From Maribellus comscasis (GTDB lineage Bacteria; Bacteroidota; Bacteroidia; Bacteroidales; Prolixibacteraceae), in NCBI RefSeq assembly GCF_009762775.1, contig NZ_CP046401.1, positions 2,356,001 through 2,420,000 of the forward strand: a stretch of DNA of 64,000 nucleotides. The letters run 5' to 3'. Below, piece by piece: positions 46,126-56,800 of this stretch (its first letter is position 1; the number at the start of each line of letters is the position of its first letter). Position numbers and translations under genes: made by a program. The notes under the pieces are model-generated. The model was not told where the DNA came from, ran no database searches, and saw nothing but the letters and a program-made list of their open reading frames with translations.

Positions 46126-46232
46126 ACGGTAAAAATAGGGAAAATTTTATCGACTCATCTTTCTGATTACTCAATGTTTAATAATAAGATGCTGAACGAT
46201 GTTCAGAATGAGAGAGACTTCGAGCCAAAAAA

Positions 46233-46258
46233 AACCACCAGTCTTCCGACCGGTGGTT
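46233..46258 (-). terminator. terminator after rpsP
   Basis: AACCACC (46233-46239) pairs with GGTGGTT (46252-46258), and GTC/GAC continues the stem past an A-C mismatch with a TTCC loop. Eight T residues follow on the minus strand. Read-through would be needed for rpsP-rimM co-transcription. Confidence 0.88.
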
Positions 46259-46296
46259 CCCTATGTTCAGATGTTGTCTTTTTCAGATTCAGCACC

Positions 46297-46875
46297 CTAT
46301 TCTTTTGGAGCTTCTTCATCTGTAGCTGTTGCTTCCGTTTCAGCAGCCTCGTCGGCAGCTTCTTCCGTAGCTTCTGCTTCCTCTTCGGCAACTTCAGCCT
46401 CTGTTTCAGCAGCTAATTCAGCATTTCTGGCAGCAATGGCAGCTGCTCTTTCTTCTTTGATTTTAGTTTCAGCTTCGAGTTGTTTTTGGGCAGCTGCATC
46501 GGCATCGCCGGCCAACCGGTCGACTTTAGCCTGAATTTTTGCTTCTTTTTCAGCCATCCATTTTTCCATACGTTTCTCAGCTTCCGCTTCATCAAAAGCT
46601 CCTTTTTTAACTCCACCCATCAGGTGTTTTTTGTAGAGTACACCTTTGTACGATAAAATTCCACGTACGGTGTCGGTAGGTTGTGCGCCTTTTACAAGCC
46701 AGTCGTAAGCTTTGTCAAAATCGAGATCTATCGTAGCAGGATTAGTGTTGGGATTATAAGAGCCAATCCTTTCAATATACCTGCCATCTCGTGGCGCCCT
46801 GCTATCTGCTACCACAATGTGGTAGTAAGCATAACGTTTGCGGCCGTGCCGCGCTAATCTCATTTTTACTGGCAT
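46297..46875 (-). CDS. rpsP: 30S ribosomal protein S16 with long acidic C-terminal tail
   Basis: A 192-residue protein. The first about 85 residues are the S16 core: [40 protein letters not shown] and [19 protein letters not shown]. The remaining about 105 residues form an Ala/Glu/Lys-rich helix and then a very acidic end ([18 protein letters not shown]). S16 binds 16S rRNA and is needed for 30S assembly. A longer S16 is common in Bacteroidota, and this tail is at the long end. It has an excellent upstream promoter. Confidence 0.96.
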   Translation of the reverse strand: MPVKMRLARHGRKRYAYYHIVVADSRAPRDGRYIERIGSYNPNTNPATIDLDFDKAYDWLVKGAQPTDTVRGILSYKGVLYKKHLMGGVKKGAFDEAEAEKRMEKWMAEKEAKIQAKVDRLAGDADAAAQKQLEAETKIKEERAAAIAARNAELAAETEAEVAEEEAEATEEAADEAAETEATATDEEAPKE

Positions 46876-46907
46876 AATTCTTAAATTATTTTTTTGAAAA
46901 TGTGGCG

Positions 46908-46937
46908 CAAAGATAGTATAAAAATCTGTTTACGAAA
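46908..46937 (-). promoter_or_regulatory. promoter for rpsP
   Basis: The minus strand has TTTCG (46937-46933), 17 bp, and TATCTTTG (46915-46908), the best form of TAnnTTTG. It ends 32 bp before the rpsP ATG. Confidence 0.8.
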
Positions 46938-47003
46938 TTATTAACTGGCTTTTTTCATCAGATTATTGATTTGGAGACTTTTTAGTATTTCTAAATCTTA
47001 TTT

Positions 47004-47264
47004 TTACCACCCGATTAGATGTACCGCTTCAAACAAAATTAAAACCACAAAGATTATATACAATATAAAAGCCACATCATTCCTTATTTTTCTGGAGAAA
47101 TATAAAAACACAGGAACCGCCAAACCCAAAAAAGCAGCATTTTTTAAATCCTGCGACGTAATATTAAAAGTGCCTCGAAAAATCCATCCGAATATTTCGG
47201 GAATAAATAAAAACATCACAAAAGAAATCAAAAGGATCTCTATAAACTCAGCAAATTTTTTCAT
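47004..47264 (-). CDS. small integral membrane protein of unknown function
   Basis: An 86-residue, very hydrophobic protein with about three membrane segments: IEILLISFVMFLFIPEIFGW, LGLAVPVFLYF and VAFILYIIFVVLILFEAVHL. Charged residues lie between them (SRKIRND). It starts 22 bp after the ruvC stop on the same strand and is probably the last gene of the TPR-EamA-ruvC unit. The opposing reading frame at 46966-47268 is Lys/Asn-rich and unlikely to be real. I recognise no family. Confidence 0.65.
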   Translation of the reverse strand: MKKFAEFIEILLISFVMFLFIPEIFGWIFRGTFNITSQDLKNAAFLGLAVPVFLYFSRKIRNDVAFILYIIFVVLILFEAVHLIGW

Positions 47265-47286
47265 GTGATCTGTTTTACTAATTTTT

Positions 47287-47841
47287 CTATTTCACCCTAC
47301 CCGGATTTTTTTTAATAAAATCGTTCCAGTTTTTGTATTCTTTTTTTTGCTGTGGCCTGTCCAATTGAATAAAATGACAAATGGCAACAGCAATGGCATC
47401 TGTAATGTCCATTTTGTCGGGCAGTTCTTTTAAATGATACACCTTTTGCAGAAAATAGGCCACCTGCTCTTTGGATGCGCGTCCCATTCCGGTAATGGAT
47501 TGTTTTACCAGCAACGGCGCGTATTCATGAATCGGAATATTGTGCATTAGTGCAGCAACCATAATTACTCCCTGCGCACGCCCCAGTTTTAGCATTGCCT
47601 GAATGTCTTTCCCGTAAAAAGGCGCTTCAATGGCCATCACATCCGGCTTTAGCGCTACCATCAGTTTTAACGCTTCTTCATGTAACACCTTTATCCGCTC
47701 ATAGTGAACCATCCCTTTTTTTGGTGTTATTTTTCCCATGTCCAGGATCTCCGGTTTTTTGTTGCGTATTTCAACCAAACCATAACCGGTGATATTGGTT
47801 CCGGGGTCTATTCCTAATATTTTTATCGGTTCTGAAATCAT
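47287..47841 (-). CDS. ruvC: crossover junction endodeoxyribonuclease RuvC
   Basis: The frame opens at 48036, but the ATG at 47841-47839 (MISEPIKILGIDPGTNITGY) is right, giving 184 residues. It overlaps the EamA stop codon by 4 bp. Catalytic acidic residues are seen in GIDPGT, MAIEAPFYG and DITDAIAVAICH. GRAQGVIMVAALMHNI and ITGMGRASKEQV are also family signatures. It cuts Holliday junctions made by RuvAB, which is not in this window. Confidence 0.95.
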   Translation of the reverse strand: MISEPIKILGIDPGTNITGYGLVEIRNKKPEILDMGKITPKKGMVHYERIKVLHEEALKLMVALKPDVMAIEAPFYGKDIQAMLKLGRAQGVIMVAALMHNIPIHEYAPLLVKQSITGMGRASKEQVAYFLQKVYHLKELPDKMDITDAIAVAICHFIQLDRPQQKKEYKNWNDFIKKNPGRVK

Positions 47842-48731
47842 GAAAATTTTTGATTTGTTTTGTCGAGTTGCTGCACAAAAATGCCCGCAACAATAAAAAC
47901 CAAGCCAATAAAAGTAGTGATGTAAATGATTTCCTTCAAAATAAAGTGAATAAAAATAAGTGAAATGAAGGGTGCCAAAAAAACCAGGTTTCCAATTTTT
48001 GCATTGCTGGTGGTAAGGTTCATAGCCTTTAACCACAACACATAGGTGATTCCTACTTCAAAAATTCCGGAGTAAACTGCCGCCCAAAAACTTGGGTTGA
48101 GTTCCATCTCAAAATCAGAGAAAAGTACCACGGCAACGGTAAGATACAATAAACCGAAAAAATAGTTTAAAAAAAGCTTGACCACTTCATCGCGTTTATC
48201 GCGAACATTTAAGATCCAGTAGATAGCCCAAAGCACAGAAGTAATCAGAGCCAGAATTACACCCGTAACATTAACCTGTTTGAACCCTTCAATACCGCCC
48301 TGCGACGAAATAAAAACTACTCCGGTAAAACTTATAAAAAGTGCAGCAAAACTTACCCACCCGATTTTCTGTTTTAAAAAGGGAACCGAAAGCAGCGCCA
48401 AAACAATGGGCCAAACCATATTTATGGGTTGCGCAATTTGTGCCGGCAAAAGGGAATAAGCTTTAAATAAAACCAAATAATAAATCAATGGATTTAATGC
48501 ACCCATACCCATGGACGTTAGCCACTTTTTCCGTGATTGTTTAAAAATGAGATTTAATTTCCCCTGAACGACAATAAAAACGAAAAGAAACAATACAGAC
48601 ACTGCAGAAATATAAAAAACAAGCTGGATAAAATCGTATCCGCGTAAGGCCAGTTTAAAAGATGTGGCAACCGTTGACCAAAAAAATACGGACAAGCCGG
48701 CAAATAAATAGGCTTTCTCAATTGATTTCAT
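47838..48731 (-). CDS. EamA family transporter (DMT superfamily)
   Basis: A 297-residue inner-membrane protein with ten hydrophobic segments in two EamA repeats (about 5-140 and 155-290). The first opens with AYLFAGLSVFFWSTVATSFK and has LPAQIAQPINMVWPIVLALL, and the second contains VLWAIYWILNVRDKRDEVVK. DMT carriers export metabolites such as amino acids or nucleosides; the substrate cannot be told. Its gene overlaps the TPR gene (14 bp) and ruvC (4 bp). Confidence 0.9.
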   Translation of the reverse strand: MKSIEKAYLFAGLSVFFWSTVATSFKLALRGYDFIQLVFYISAVSVLFLFVFIVVQGKLNLIFKQSRKKWLTSMGMGALNPLIYYLVLFKAYSLLPAQIAQPINMVWPIVLALLSVPFLKQKIGWVSFAALFISFTGVVFISSQGGIEGFKQVNVTGVILALITSVLWAIYWILNVRDKRDEVVKLFLNYFFGLLYLTVAVVLFSDFEMELNPSFWAAVYSGIFEVGITYVLWLKAMNLTTSNAKIGNLVFLAPFISLIFIHFILKEIIYITTFIGLVFIVAGIFVQQLDKTNQKFS

Positions 48732-50619
48732 TCGGATTGACTGGTTGCATAAATAAATCTTCTTCCGTGGGTTTTTGATCTATTTCTTCATCCGGATATA
48801 TTTCCCGTAACTCTCTGTAAATTGTTCTCGATTCATCAACAAACACACTTCCGGGATAATCAAACAACATTTTTTTATAAAAATCGCGGGCTTTTTCTTT
48901 TTCTTCCAAATGGTAATTAAACAGTCCTGCAAGCTCAAAAAGAGCATCATCGGCCAGAATATCATAGCTGAAGTCTGTTACTATTTGTTCGAGGTACGCA
49001 GCAGCTTTCTCATACTCCTGCCTTTCAATTTCAATTTTTGCTTTCCGGAATAAAATGTCGTCGACCAAAGAATTGTAGGGATAAACTTCCTGTAAGCCAT
49101 TCAAAATAGCCATTGCTTCTTCAGGCTTGTTTTGAAAAAAAAGCAAATCTGCTTTTGCAAACATGGTTAGCGGAACAGCAGTAGTATCCATATTCAAATT
49201 ATTGCCAATTAACAACGAAAGATCAAGGGCATCGTTTGCAGTTAATTTCGAAGTACTGGCCTTTAACACATCCAACTGCGCTTTGGCCCAGCTAAAATTT
49301 CCCATATAATAGGCCAATTTTGCTTTCTTTAATTTCACTTCATCACCCAAAGTATTCATTTTGTTTGCGTCAATAACCTGAGAGTAAACCAGTGTTGCTT
49401 CCCACTGATCGCCGGAATACACATAAATATCCGCCATTTCAGTTTTTAACAATCCTGAATGTTCCGGTTTTAATTTGGGTATTTCCAAACCTTTTTGCAA
49501 AACACCAATTGCCTTTTCTGAGTCATTCAAATAAAAAGCCAAAAGATGGGCATACTCCTGAATCATATTTAACGATGCTACGTCGTAACCCAAATAATTC
49601 AACACACTATCGTATTGACTGGCAATTTCTTTCCCTTTTCCAGGATCTTCTTTTGAACCGTTTATAAACTGAAGATAATTTACGTGAACCTGTTGAGAAA
49701 ATGCCTGGTTATAATAAGGATTTTCTTTCCCTTTTGCGAGCAGATATTCATATGCTTTTTGAGCGTCGCCGTAACTTTTGTTATTTAAAGCCAATTGCCC
49801 CAACTGTGCAATTTGCGGATCTTCTTTTCCTGTTCTTTTGTCCAACGCGATTGATTGTCGTAAAGCGCTTGAAAATTTTTTTTCCTGAAGAAAAAACCAA
49901 ATCAGCAGGCGGTTATAACCTATAACATTGGGATCTGCCTGAATTCTTTTCAAAACCTGACCCCGAAACTGGTTTCGCAACCCGTCATCAATATCGAGCC
50001 GCATTGCCGAAGAAAGGCTACTTTGAACTCTTGCCAGCTGTTTTTCATCCTGACGTAAAAGATTGAGGTATTCTTCGAGCATATTGTCGTAATTCCGCTG
50101 GTAGAGATAGGCTCTTGCCAGTTCGTAATTAAACTGTTCCCCCGGAATTTCCTGTCGCCCCTTTAAATAGGTTTCAACTGTATAATCATATTTTCCCCAC
50201 TGCAAAAAGGTGTTTGCTGTAACCAAATAACTTCCTTTATTTGGAGGAATTGACCGAATAGCATCCTGGTATTTAATAGTTGCTTCCTCAGATCTCCCCT
50301 GCTCATCGAGAACATAACCCAGGTAAACAACAAGTTCAGGACTGGGATTTTTACGCTTTTTTATCTCGCTGGTAAGACTTTCCTCTGCTTCGGAAAACCG
50401 ATCGAGTTGAACCAGACTATTAATGTAAAGTCTGAAATAATAATTATTCGAAGACTTTTTATATATCGAAAGCAACAAAGGAATTGCCTTTTCATAATCT
50501 CTCGAATTATAATATGTGATGGCAAGTTGCGCATCGGTTTTTTCCTGCTGCTGAAGTTGTTGTCCGAACACGTCCTGTAAAGCAAAAATGAATATAAATA
50601 ATATAGTTATGTACCTCAT
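48718..50619 (-). CDS. exported tetratricopeptide-repeat protein
   Basis: A 633-residue protein with signal peptide (1-19, ending VFGQ). It then consists of TPR-like helix pairs, clearest at DAQLAITYYNSRDYEKAIPL (28-50), in the region about 95-130 and at the C-terminal AAAYLEQIVTDFSYDILADD, which resembles the outer-membrane YbgF/BamD-type TPR. The protein is probably periplasmic and serves as a scaffold. It is first in a unit with the EamA transporter and ruvC, and nothing in the neighbourhood fixes its partner. Confidence 0.87.
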   Translation of the reverse strand: MRYITILFIFIFALQDVFGQQLQQQEKTDAQLAITYYNSRDYEKAIPLLLSIYKKSSNNYYFRLYINSLVQLDRFSEAEESLTSEIKKRKNPSPELVVYLGYVLDEQGRSEEATIKYQDAIRSIPPNKGSYLVTANTFLQWGKYDYTVETYLKGRQEIPGEQFNYELARAYLYQRNYDNMLEEYLNLLRQDEKQLARVQSSLSSAMRLDIDDGLRNQFRGQVLKRIQADPNVIGYNRLLIWFFLQEKKFSSALRQSIALDKRTGKEDPQIAQLGQLALNNKSYGDAQKAYEYLLAKGKENPYYNQAFSQQVHVNYLQFINGSKEDPGKGKEIASQYDSVLNYLGYDVASLNMIQEYAHLLAFYLNDSEKAIGVLQKGLEIPKLKPEHSGLLKTEMADIYVYSGDQWEATLVYSQVIDANKMNTLGDEVKLKKAKLAYYMGNFSWAKAQLDVLKASTSKLTANDALDLSLLIGNNLNMDTTAVPLTMFAKADLLFFQNKPEEAMAILNGLQEVYPYNSLVDDILFRKAKIEIERQEYEKAAAYLEQIVTDFSYDILADDALFELAGLFNYHLEEKEKARDFYKKMLFDYPGSVFVDESRTIYRELREIYPDEEIDQKPTEEDLFMQPVNPNEIN

Positions 50620-50640
50620 AATCTTTCAAAATGGTCGCTA

Positions 50641-50648
50641 CAAAAATA
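50641..50648 (-). promoter_or_regulatory. -7 box upstream of the TPR gene
   Basis: The minus strand reads TATTTTTG, matching TAnnTTTG, 21 bp before the start. No -33 TTG is obvious. Confidence 0.5.
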
Positions 50649-50743
50649 ACACTTAAAACCATAAACGGTTCTTTCTGTTACTTTTTACAATATACAGTTA
50701 CTTTTTAAACAGATTACTTTACTTTTACAAAAAATATTTTGAT

Positions 50744-51607
50744 ATGGCACACGAGTTGAAAGACAGGCAGCGACTGCCGAAGTGGATGAAGATGAAAATG
50801 CCAAAGGGAGAAAGCTACTCGAAAGTCAAAAATCTTGTTGAACAGCACGGACTTCACACCATTTGCACAAGCGGAAACTGCCCCAATATTGGAGACTGTT
50901 GGAGCCGTGGAACAGCTACATTTATGATTTTGGGGGATATTTGTACGCGCCGGTGTAAATTTTGCGCTGTTAAAAGCGGCCGTCCACTGGCTCCCGATTT
51001 AAAAGAGCCCGGGAAGCTGGCAGAATCGGTTCGGATTATGGGCGTAAAACATTGTGTAATTACTTCTGTTGACAGGGATGATTTAGATGATCAGGGAGCT
51101 GAAATTTGGGCCCGCACCATTCGCGAAGTTAAACGTGTAAACCCGGACACTAAAATCGAAGTTTTGATTCCTGATTTCAGGGGAAAGGAAGATTTGATTC
51201 AACAGGTTATTGAAGCAGGCCCGGAAGTGATCTCGCACAATCTGGAAACGGTAGAACGCTTGACACCTTTTATTCGGTTTGCGTCAAAATACCGCCGCAG
51301 CCTCGATGTGGTAAAATATGTTGCAAAAAACTATAAAATTGCCAAATCAGGAATCATGCTCGGATTGGGAGAAACCCATGAAGAAATCCTGCAAACGATG
51401 GACGACTTGTTGGAAGCAGGCTGCAAAGTAATGACTATCGGGCAGTATCTGGCACCAACTTCAAAACATATGCCGGTGGTTGAATATATTACTCCCGAGC
51501 AGTTTTACGAATACGCCAAAATAGGCAGGCAAAAAGGGTTTAAATTTGTAGAAAGCTCTCCGCTGGTAAGAAGTTCATACCGGGCGGAAGAACATGTAAA
51601 TGCATAA
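50744..51607 (+). CDS. lipA: lipoyl synthase
   Basis: A 287-residue radical SAM enzyme that inserts two sulfurs into octanoyl groups on carrier proteins. The auxiliary cluster ligands are in CTSGNCPNIGDC, the radical SAM cluster in DICTRRCKFCAV (CxxxCxxC), and the C-terminal Ser ligand is in LVRSSYRAEEHV. KPMPKW-type start features are present (RQRLPKWMKMKMPKGES). It is followed after 38 bp by lipB, which supplies the octanoyl substrate. Confidence 0.97.
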   Translation: MAHELKDRQRLPKWMKMKMPKGESYSKVKNLVEQHGLHTICTSGNCPNIGDCWSRGTATFMILGDICTRRCKFCAVKSGRPLAPDLKEPGKLAESVRIMGVKHCVITSVDRDDLDDQGAEIWARTIREVKRVNPDTKIEVLIPDFRGKEDLIQQVIEAGPEVISHNLETVERLTPFIRFASKYRRSLDVVKYVAKNYKIAKSGIMLGLGETHEEILQTMDDLLEAGCKVMTIGQYLAPTSKHMPVVEYITPEQFYEYAKIGRQKGFKFVESSPLVRSSYRAEEHVNA

Positions 51608-51645
51608 AAAGCACAGAGTATAAAGCAATTAGCATAAAGTAATAA

Positions 51646-52311
51646 GTGACAAATTTTAATTACAACGATTTAGGCTTAAAAGACTACAAAGAATGTTGGG
51701 ATTACCAGGAGGGAATACTGGCTGATGTGGTTGCAGAAAAAAGGGTAACCGGCAAACCAACATCAAAAAACCAGTTTATTTTGGTTGAACACCCACATGT
51801 TTACACCTTGGGAAAAAGTGGCGATGAAACAAATTTGCTGGCCAATGCCGATTTCCTGAAAAAAATTAAAGCCACTTATTATAAAATCAACCGTGGTGGT
51901 GACATTACCTACCACGGCCCCGGACAAATTGTGGGCTACCCCATCATCGATTTGGAACACTACAAAATTGGTGTGCGCGAGTACATCGAAAAAATGGAAG
52001 ATGCCATCATCGCCGCCATTGCCGAATATGGTCTGGAAGGAGGCAGGAAAGAAGGTGCCACTGGTGTTTGGCTCGACTTTAACCATAAAGTACGTTCCCG
52101 AAAAATCTGTGCTATTGGCGTGCGCGTAAGCCGCTACGTCACCATGCATGGTTTTGCTCTAAATGTAAACACCGATATGCGTTACTTTACTTACATCAAC
52201 CCCTGTGGACTAACTTTTGGTGTTACTTCCATCCAACAGGAACTGGGAAGAAAAATTGATTTGGAAGAGGTAAAATCAATTCTGAAAGAAAAGTTTAATT
52301 CTATCTATTAA
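51646..52311 (+). CDS. lipB: lipoyl(octanoyl) transferase
   Basis: The best start is GTG at 51646 (221 residues), since no ATG lies upstream in the conserved range. It transfers octanoate from acyl carrier protein to the lipoyl domain. Motifs are FILVEHPHVYTLGKSG, INRGGDITYHGPGQIVGYPI, the catalytic Lys/Cys region KICAIGVRVSRYVTMHGFAL and the Cys in INPCGL. Together with lipA it forms the usual two-step lipoylation pair. The short gap between the genes holds two copies of a TATAAAG/CATAAAG word of unknown meaning. Confidence 0.94.
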   Translation: MTNFNYNDLGLKDYKECWDYQEGILADVVAEKRVTGKPTSKNQFILVEHPHVYTLGKSGDETNLLANADFLKKIKATYYKINRGGDITYHGPGQIVGYPIIDLEHYKIGVREYIEKMEDAIIAAIAEYGLEGGRKEGATGVWLDFNHKVRSRKICAIGVRVSRYVTMHGFALNVNTDMRYFTYINPCGLTFGVTSIQQELGRKIDLEEVKSILKEKFNSIY

Positions 52312-52460
52312 ATCTCTCATCCGGCATTTCAAATTCCCTCCAATAATTTTTTTAAAAGAACTACTTCACATAAAGCAGCGCCAAATTTGATGGTAAGTTC
52401 AATTTCTCTTTCTTCAGCTTGAGAAAAATGTGCACCTCCACTTCAATTTCACATTAAAGT

Positions 52461-52494
52461 TTTGTATTTTTTTAATAAGTTAATTTTATCTTTG
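52461..52494 (+). promoter_or_regulatory. promoter for the Gfo/Idh-DUF1080 unit
   Basis: TTTG (52461-52464) and TATCTTTG (52487-52494) are 22 bp apart, within the wider spacing range for Bacteroidota promoters. The leader to the ATG at 52560 is about 60 bp. Confidence 0.65.
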
Positions 52495-52559
52495 GAATTA
52501 TTTTTAAATATTAATCGAATTCTTACACTGTTCAAATAATTTAAATAAATATCACCAAA

Positions 52560-53831
52560 ATGAGCAAAATAAATCAAACATCAAGAAGACGGTTTTTGAA
52601 AAGTGCATTGGTTGCAGGAGCCGGTTTTACCGTTGTTCCGCGCCATGTTCTGGGAGGCAATGGTTTTATTCCACCTTCCGATCAGCTCACAAAAGCCATT
52701 ATCGGAGTTGGAGGGATGGGACGCGGCCACATCCCCTACGAGGGAACCCGCGTTGTTGCTATTTGCGATGTTGACACTGAACATTTGGCACTGGCACAAA
52801 GTAAAATTGATTACGACGTAAAAAAATTTCACGATTTCAGGGAAGTTTGCCATTTACCGGAAGTTGATATTGTGCACATTGCCACGCCTCCCCACTGGCA
52901 CGGGCTAATGGCTGTTGAAGCAGCAAAAGCCGGAAAAGATATTTGGTGTGAAAAACCAATGACCCGAACCATCGGAGAAGGTAAAAAAGTGGTGGAAGCC
53001 GTAAATGCTCATGGAAGAATGTTTCGACTAAACACCTGGTTTCGTTTTAAAGATACTTTTTACGGACTGGGAACAGATGTAAAACCACTTAAAAAAATTA
53101 TTGACAGCGGAATTCTGGGATGGCCGTTAAAAGTTACCGTGAGCGGAATTACCGGCTACGACTGGAAATTTTACTGGAGCGGGGAACACAATTTAAAACC
53201 TATGCCGGTACCGGAAAACCTCGATTACGATTTTTGGCTGGGGCCTGCTCCATATAAACCTTACAACCCAAACCGTGTGCACGCGAAATTTCGCGGGTAC
53301 TGGGATTACGATGGCGGCGGATTAGGTGATATGGGGCAGCATTATCTCGACCCGGTTCAATATTTGCTGGGAAAAGACGATACCAGCCCGGTAAAAATTG
53401 AAGTGGATGCCCCACAACAACACTACGATGCAGTAGGCTCATGGAGGAGAATTACCTATACTTATGCCGATGGTTGCCAAATAATATTGGATGGTGAAAA
53501 CCGGGATAAAGATGCGGCATATATTGAAGGACCAAACGGAAAAATTTTCAGGGGATTTAAATCAGACATTCCTAATCTTCACAAATTCCTGGAAACACTT
53601 CCTGATCCCGAGCCACAAATTTCCATTTTCTCGGAATCGGTAAAAACACGCAAAAAATTTGCATTAAATGAAACCAATGGGTTCCGTTCAGCAACAATGG
53701 TAAATCTGGGAATTATTGCAGTGCGACTTGGAAGAACACTTCATTTTGATCCTGAACAACTTGAGTTTATCGATGACGAGGGGGCAAACAAAATGATCAA
53801 TCAACCCATGCGTGCTCCATGGACAATTTAA
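52560..53831 (+). CDS. Tat-exported Gfo/Idh/MocA family oxidoreductase
   Basis: A 423-residue protein. The twin-arginine signal (TSRRRFLKSALVAGAGFTVV) is followed by a Rossmann fold (AIIGVGGMGRGHIPYEGTRV, with VAICDVD), the family motif DIWCEKPMTRTIGEGKKVVE (Glu-Lys-Pro) and the C-terminal substrate domain with GLGDMGQHYLDPVQYLLG, which carries a His likely to act in catalysis. Exported members with tightly bound NAD oxidise or reduce sugar C3 positions. It lies 33 bp before the DUF1080 gene, and the pair fits a 3-keto-glycoside pathway. Confidence 0.9.
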   Translation: MSKINQTSRRRFLKSALVAGAGFTVVPRHVLGGNGFIPPSDQLTKAIIGVGGMGRGHIPYEGTRVVAICDVDTEHLALAQSKIDYDVKKFHDFREVCHLPEVDIVHIATPPHWHGLMAVEAAKAGKDIWCEKPMTRTIGEGKKVVEAVNAHGRMFRLNTWFRFKDTFYGLGTDVKPLKKIIDSGILGWPLKVTVSGITGYDWKFYWSGEHNLKPMPVPENLDYDFWLGPAPYKPYNPNRVHAKFRGYWDYDGGGLGDMGQHYLDPVQYLLGKDDTSPVKIEVDAPQQHYDAVGSWRRITYTYADGCQIILDGENRDKDAAYIEGPNGKIFRGFKSDIPNLHKFLETLPDPEPQISIFSESVKTRKKFALNETNGFRSATMVNLGIIAVRLGRTLHFDPEQLEFIDDEGANKMINQPMRAPWTI

Positions 53832-53864
53832 AGAACGAAAGATTAACTATTAAGGATTAAAACG

Positions 53865-56800
53865 ATGAAAAAAAATATTTCCAAATTATTTACCATTCTC
53901 CTGCTAACGGTGGCTTTTTTAAATTCCTTTGCACAAGATCACCGGACTCTTGATACAAAAGTCGCCGATATCCTGGCACAAATGCCAACAAAAGATCTGG
54001 TTCACCGCGACCGTGTTATCGCCGAAATGGTTGAACTGGGACCGGAGGGATTTCAAAAATTTTCAGAATTACTTGTTCCACTTGGTACCGGCGACGATAC
54101 TGCCGTTCGTTTTGCGATTAACAGTTTGGCAAGATACTCAAGTGCCTTTGGGAAGGAAGAAGAAAAAACTTTTACAGAGACCCAACTTTTAAAAGCTTTG
54201 GATGCCCACCACAACATTGAAGTAAAAACGTTTATACTCAATCAGTTGATTTTAGTTGCCGGCGATAAAACCGTTGATGCCATCAAAAAATACCTGGCAG
54301 AAAAAGATTTGACCGAGCCAACAACCCAAACACTTACCGGAATTGGTTCAGAAAAAGCAGCGTGGGCATTGTTTGAAGCACTCCCCAAAGTTCAGGAAGA
54401 TGCCACAAGAGCTACACTGGTAAGAGCGCTTGGAGTTCTGGAATACAATCAGGCTGCTGATGCAATTGCACATTTTGCAGAAACCGAAAATCAGAAATTA
54501 AAAAAAGCTGCGTTGGCAGCACTTGCCAACATCGGTTCTCCTGCCTCATATAAAACATTGTACAACGCCGCAAAAAATGTTGACTTTACGTATGAAGCAA
54601 CCAACGCAACTGAGGCTTTTTTAAATTATACTGAAAAACTGGGAGAAAAAAACCAGGTAGAGCTTTGTAAAAAAGCCTGCAAAGTAATTTTCAAAACCAA
54701 CCAAAGCGCGGAAAAATTGCACAATTATTCAAAAGCTCTGGCAATCTATTCTAAATATTTTGGAGCAGATGCTTTGCCGCTTTTACTGGAAGCAGTGGAT
54801 AACAACGACAAAGCTTTCCGTTATTCCGCTTTAAATTTGGCGGAAAAAACCGATGATATTGCCAGTACACGCGCCTGGATTGAAAAAGCTAAAAATTCTC
54901 AGGAAGAGATAAAAGCAGAAATTATTGATATGTTGGGCAGAAAAGGAAACAAATTTGCTCTCGATTTTATCAAAGAAAGCCTGAATTCTTCATCACAAAA
55001 AGTAAGAGAAGAATCAATTACAGCGACGGTTAAATTACAGGAAACAAAAGCAATTCCGGTATTGATTGCCCATTTGGCAGCGGGACAAGATATTTCGGCT
55101 ACAAACAATGCGCTGCTTCAATTGCTTGATCAGAATCATCTGGTGCCGGTTGCAGCGCAAATACCCAAAACTTCGGGCGAAACAAAAGCTGCATTTATTG
55201 ATTTGATTGCTGCAAAATCAGGTTCTGAATATTTCAGTGAGATTTATGCTCTTACCAACTCTTCAGATCAGGTGGTAAGAAATTCCGCTTTCAACGCTCT
55301 AAAAAGAATTTCAAACTCAGAAAACCTGGATCAGCTGATTATGCTTTTGCTTTCATCGATAAATGACGATGAAGTTGGTGAAGTACAGGCTGCTGTTATA
55401 ACTGCTGCACAAGGCATTGAAGAGGAAAAAAGTGAAAAGGGTAAAGTTCTGGGAGCCTTAAAATCAACCGACGACAAAGAAAGAATTATTGCCATCCTGC
55501 CAGAAATTGGCGGCCCTGTTGCGCTTGAAACTGTTGCCGGATTTTTTAATAACTCAAACGGAAAAACAAAAGAAGCTGCGTTTGAAGCATTAACCAACTG
55601 GAAAGAATATGATGCTTCAAAAACACTTTATGAAATTTGCCAAACAAACAGTTCTTTCCGCGAAAAAGCTTTTGCAAGCTTTATTCGCCAGGTGCGTTCC
55701 GCGAGTATTCCTGATGATCAAAAATTGCTTCAATACCGCAAAGTAATGCCGTTTGCAAAGTCAACACAGGAAAAAACAACGGTTATCAGCTCAATTGGAA
55801 ATCTTAAAACTTTCCTTGCGTTGGTTTATCTCGAACAATTTCTTGACAAAAGTGAGTTGCAGCAAACAGCCGCACGCTCTGTTATGAAAATTGCACTTCC
55901 GGGCTCGGAAGAAAAAGGCTTTTCGGGAGAATTTGTAAAAAACCTTTTGGATAGGGTAACATCTGTTCTGTCAGGTGAAGAAAGTGATTACGATAAAATC
56001 AACATTCGGAATTACCTTGAAGATATGCCAAAAGAAAAAGGATTTGTCTCCATGTTTAACGGCAAAAACCTTGAGGGTTGGCAGGGAATGCTTTTGAACG
56101 GAAATCCCATTAAAATTGCTGAACTAAGTGAAAAAGAACGCGTCAAAGCTCAGGAAGAAGCCAATAAAAAAATGTTTGAGAACTGGAGTGTCCGGGATGG
56201 TCAGATTATTTTTAACGGGCATGGAGCAAACCTTGTTTCAGCAAAAAATTACAAAGACTTTGAGATGATTGTTGACTGGAAAATTACCAAAGAGGGCGAC
56301 AGCGGCATTTATCTGAGAGGAACACCACAAGTACAAATCTGGGATACATCGCGTGTTGAAGTGGGTGCCCAGGTTGGTTCAGGCGGACTCTACAACAACA
56401 ATGCCGACAATATTCGAAACCCGCTAAAAGTAGCCGACAATCCTATTGACGAGTGGAACACATTCCGCATTACAATGATCGGTGAGAATGTAACGGTTTA
56501 TCTAAATGGCGAGCTGATTGTTGACAACGTTCGAATGGACAATTACTGGGATCGCAGTATTCCGATTTTTGAAAGCGGCACAATTGAATTACAGGCCCAT
56601 GGAAACGAACTGGCTTTCCGCGATATTTATGTTCGCGAAATCAACACCGATCACATCGGGTTAAGCGATAACGAAATTGCTGACGGATTTACTTCACTTT
56701 TTAACGGAAAAAATCTGAATGGCTGGCAAGGCAATAAAACTGACTACTATGCTGAAAATGGTGAGTTAATTGTAAACCCAAAACGTGGCGGACATGGAAA

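Noticed and set aside
46199..46534. Ser/Ala-rich plus-strand open frame opposite rpsP
   Set aside because: It mirrors the Ala/Glu-rich S16 tail on the other strand; the composition is a by-product of that repeat-like coding sequence.
46966..47268. 100-codon plus-strand frame
   Set aside because: Lys/Asn/Ile-rich and without family features, while the opposing strand gives a clean small membrane protein placed 22 bp after ruvC.
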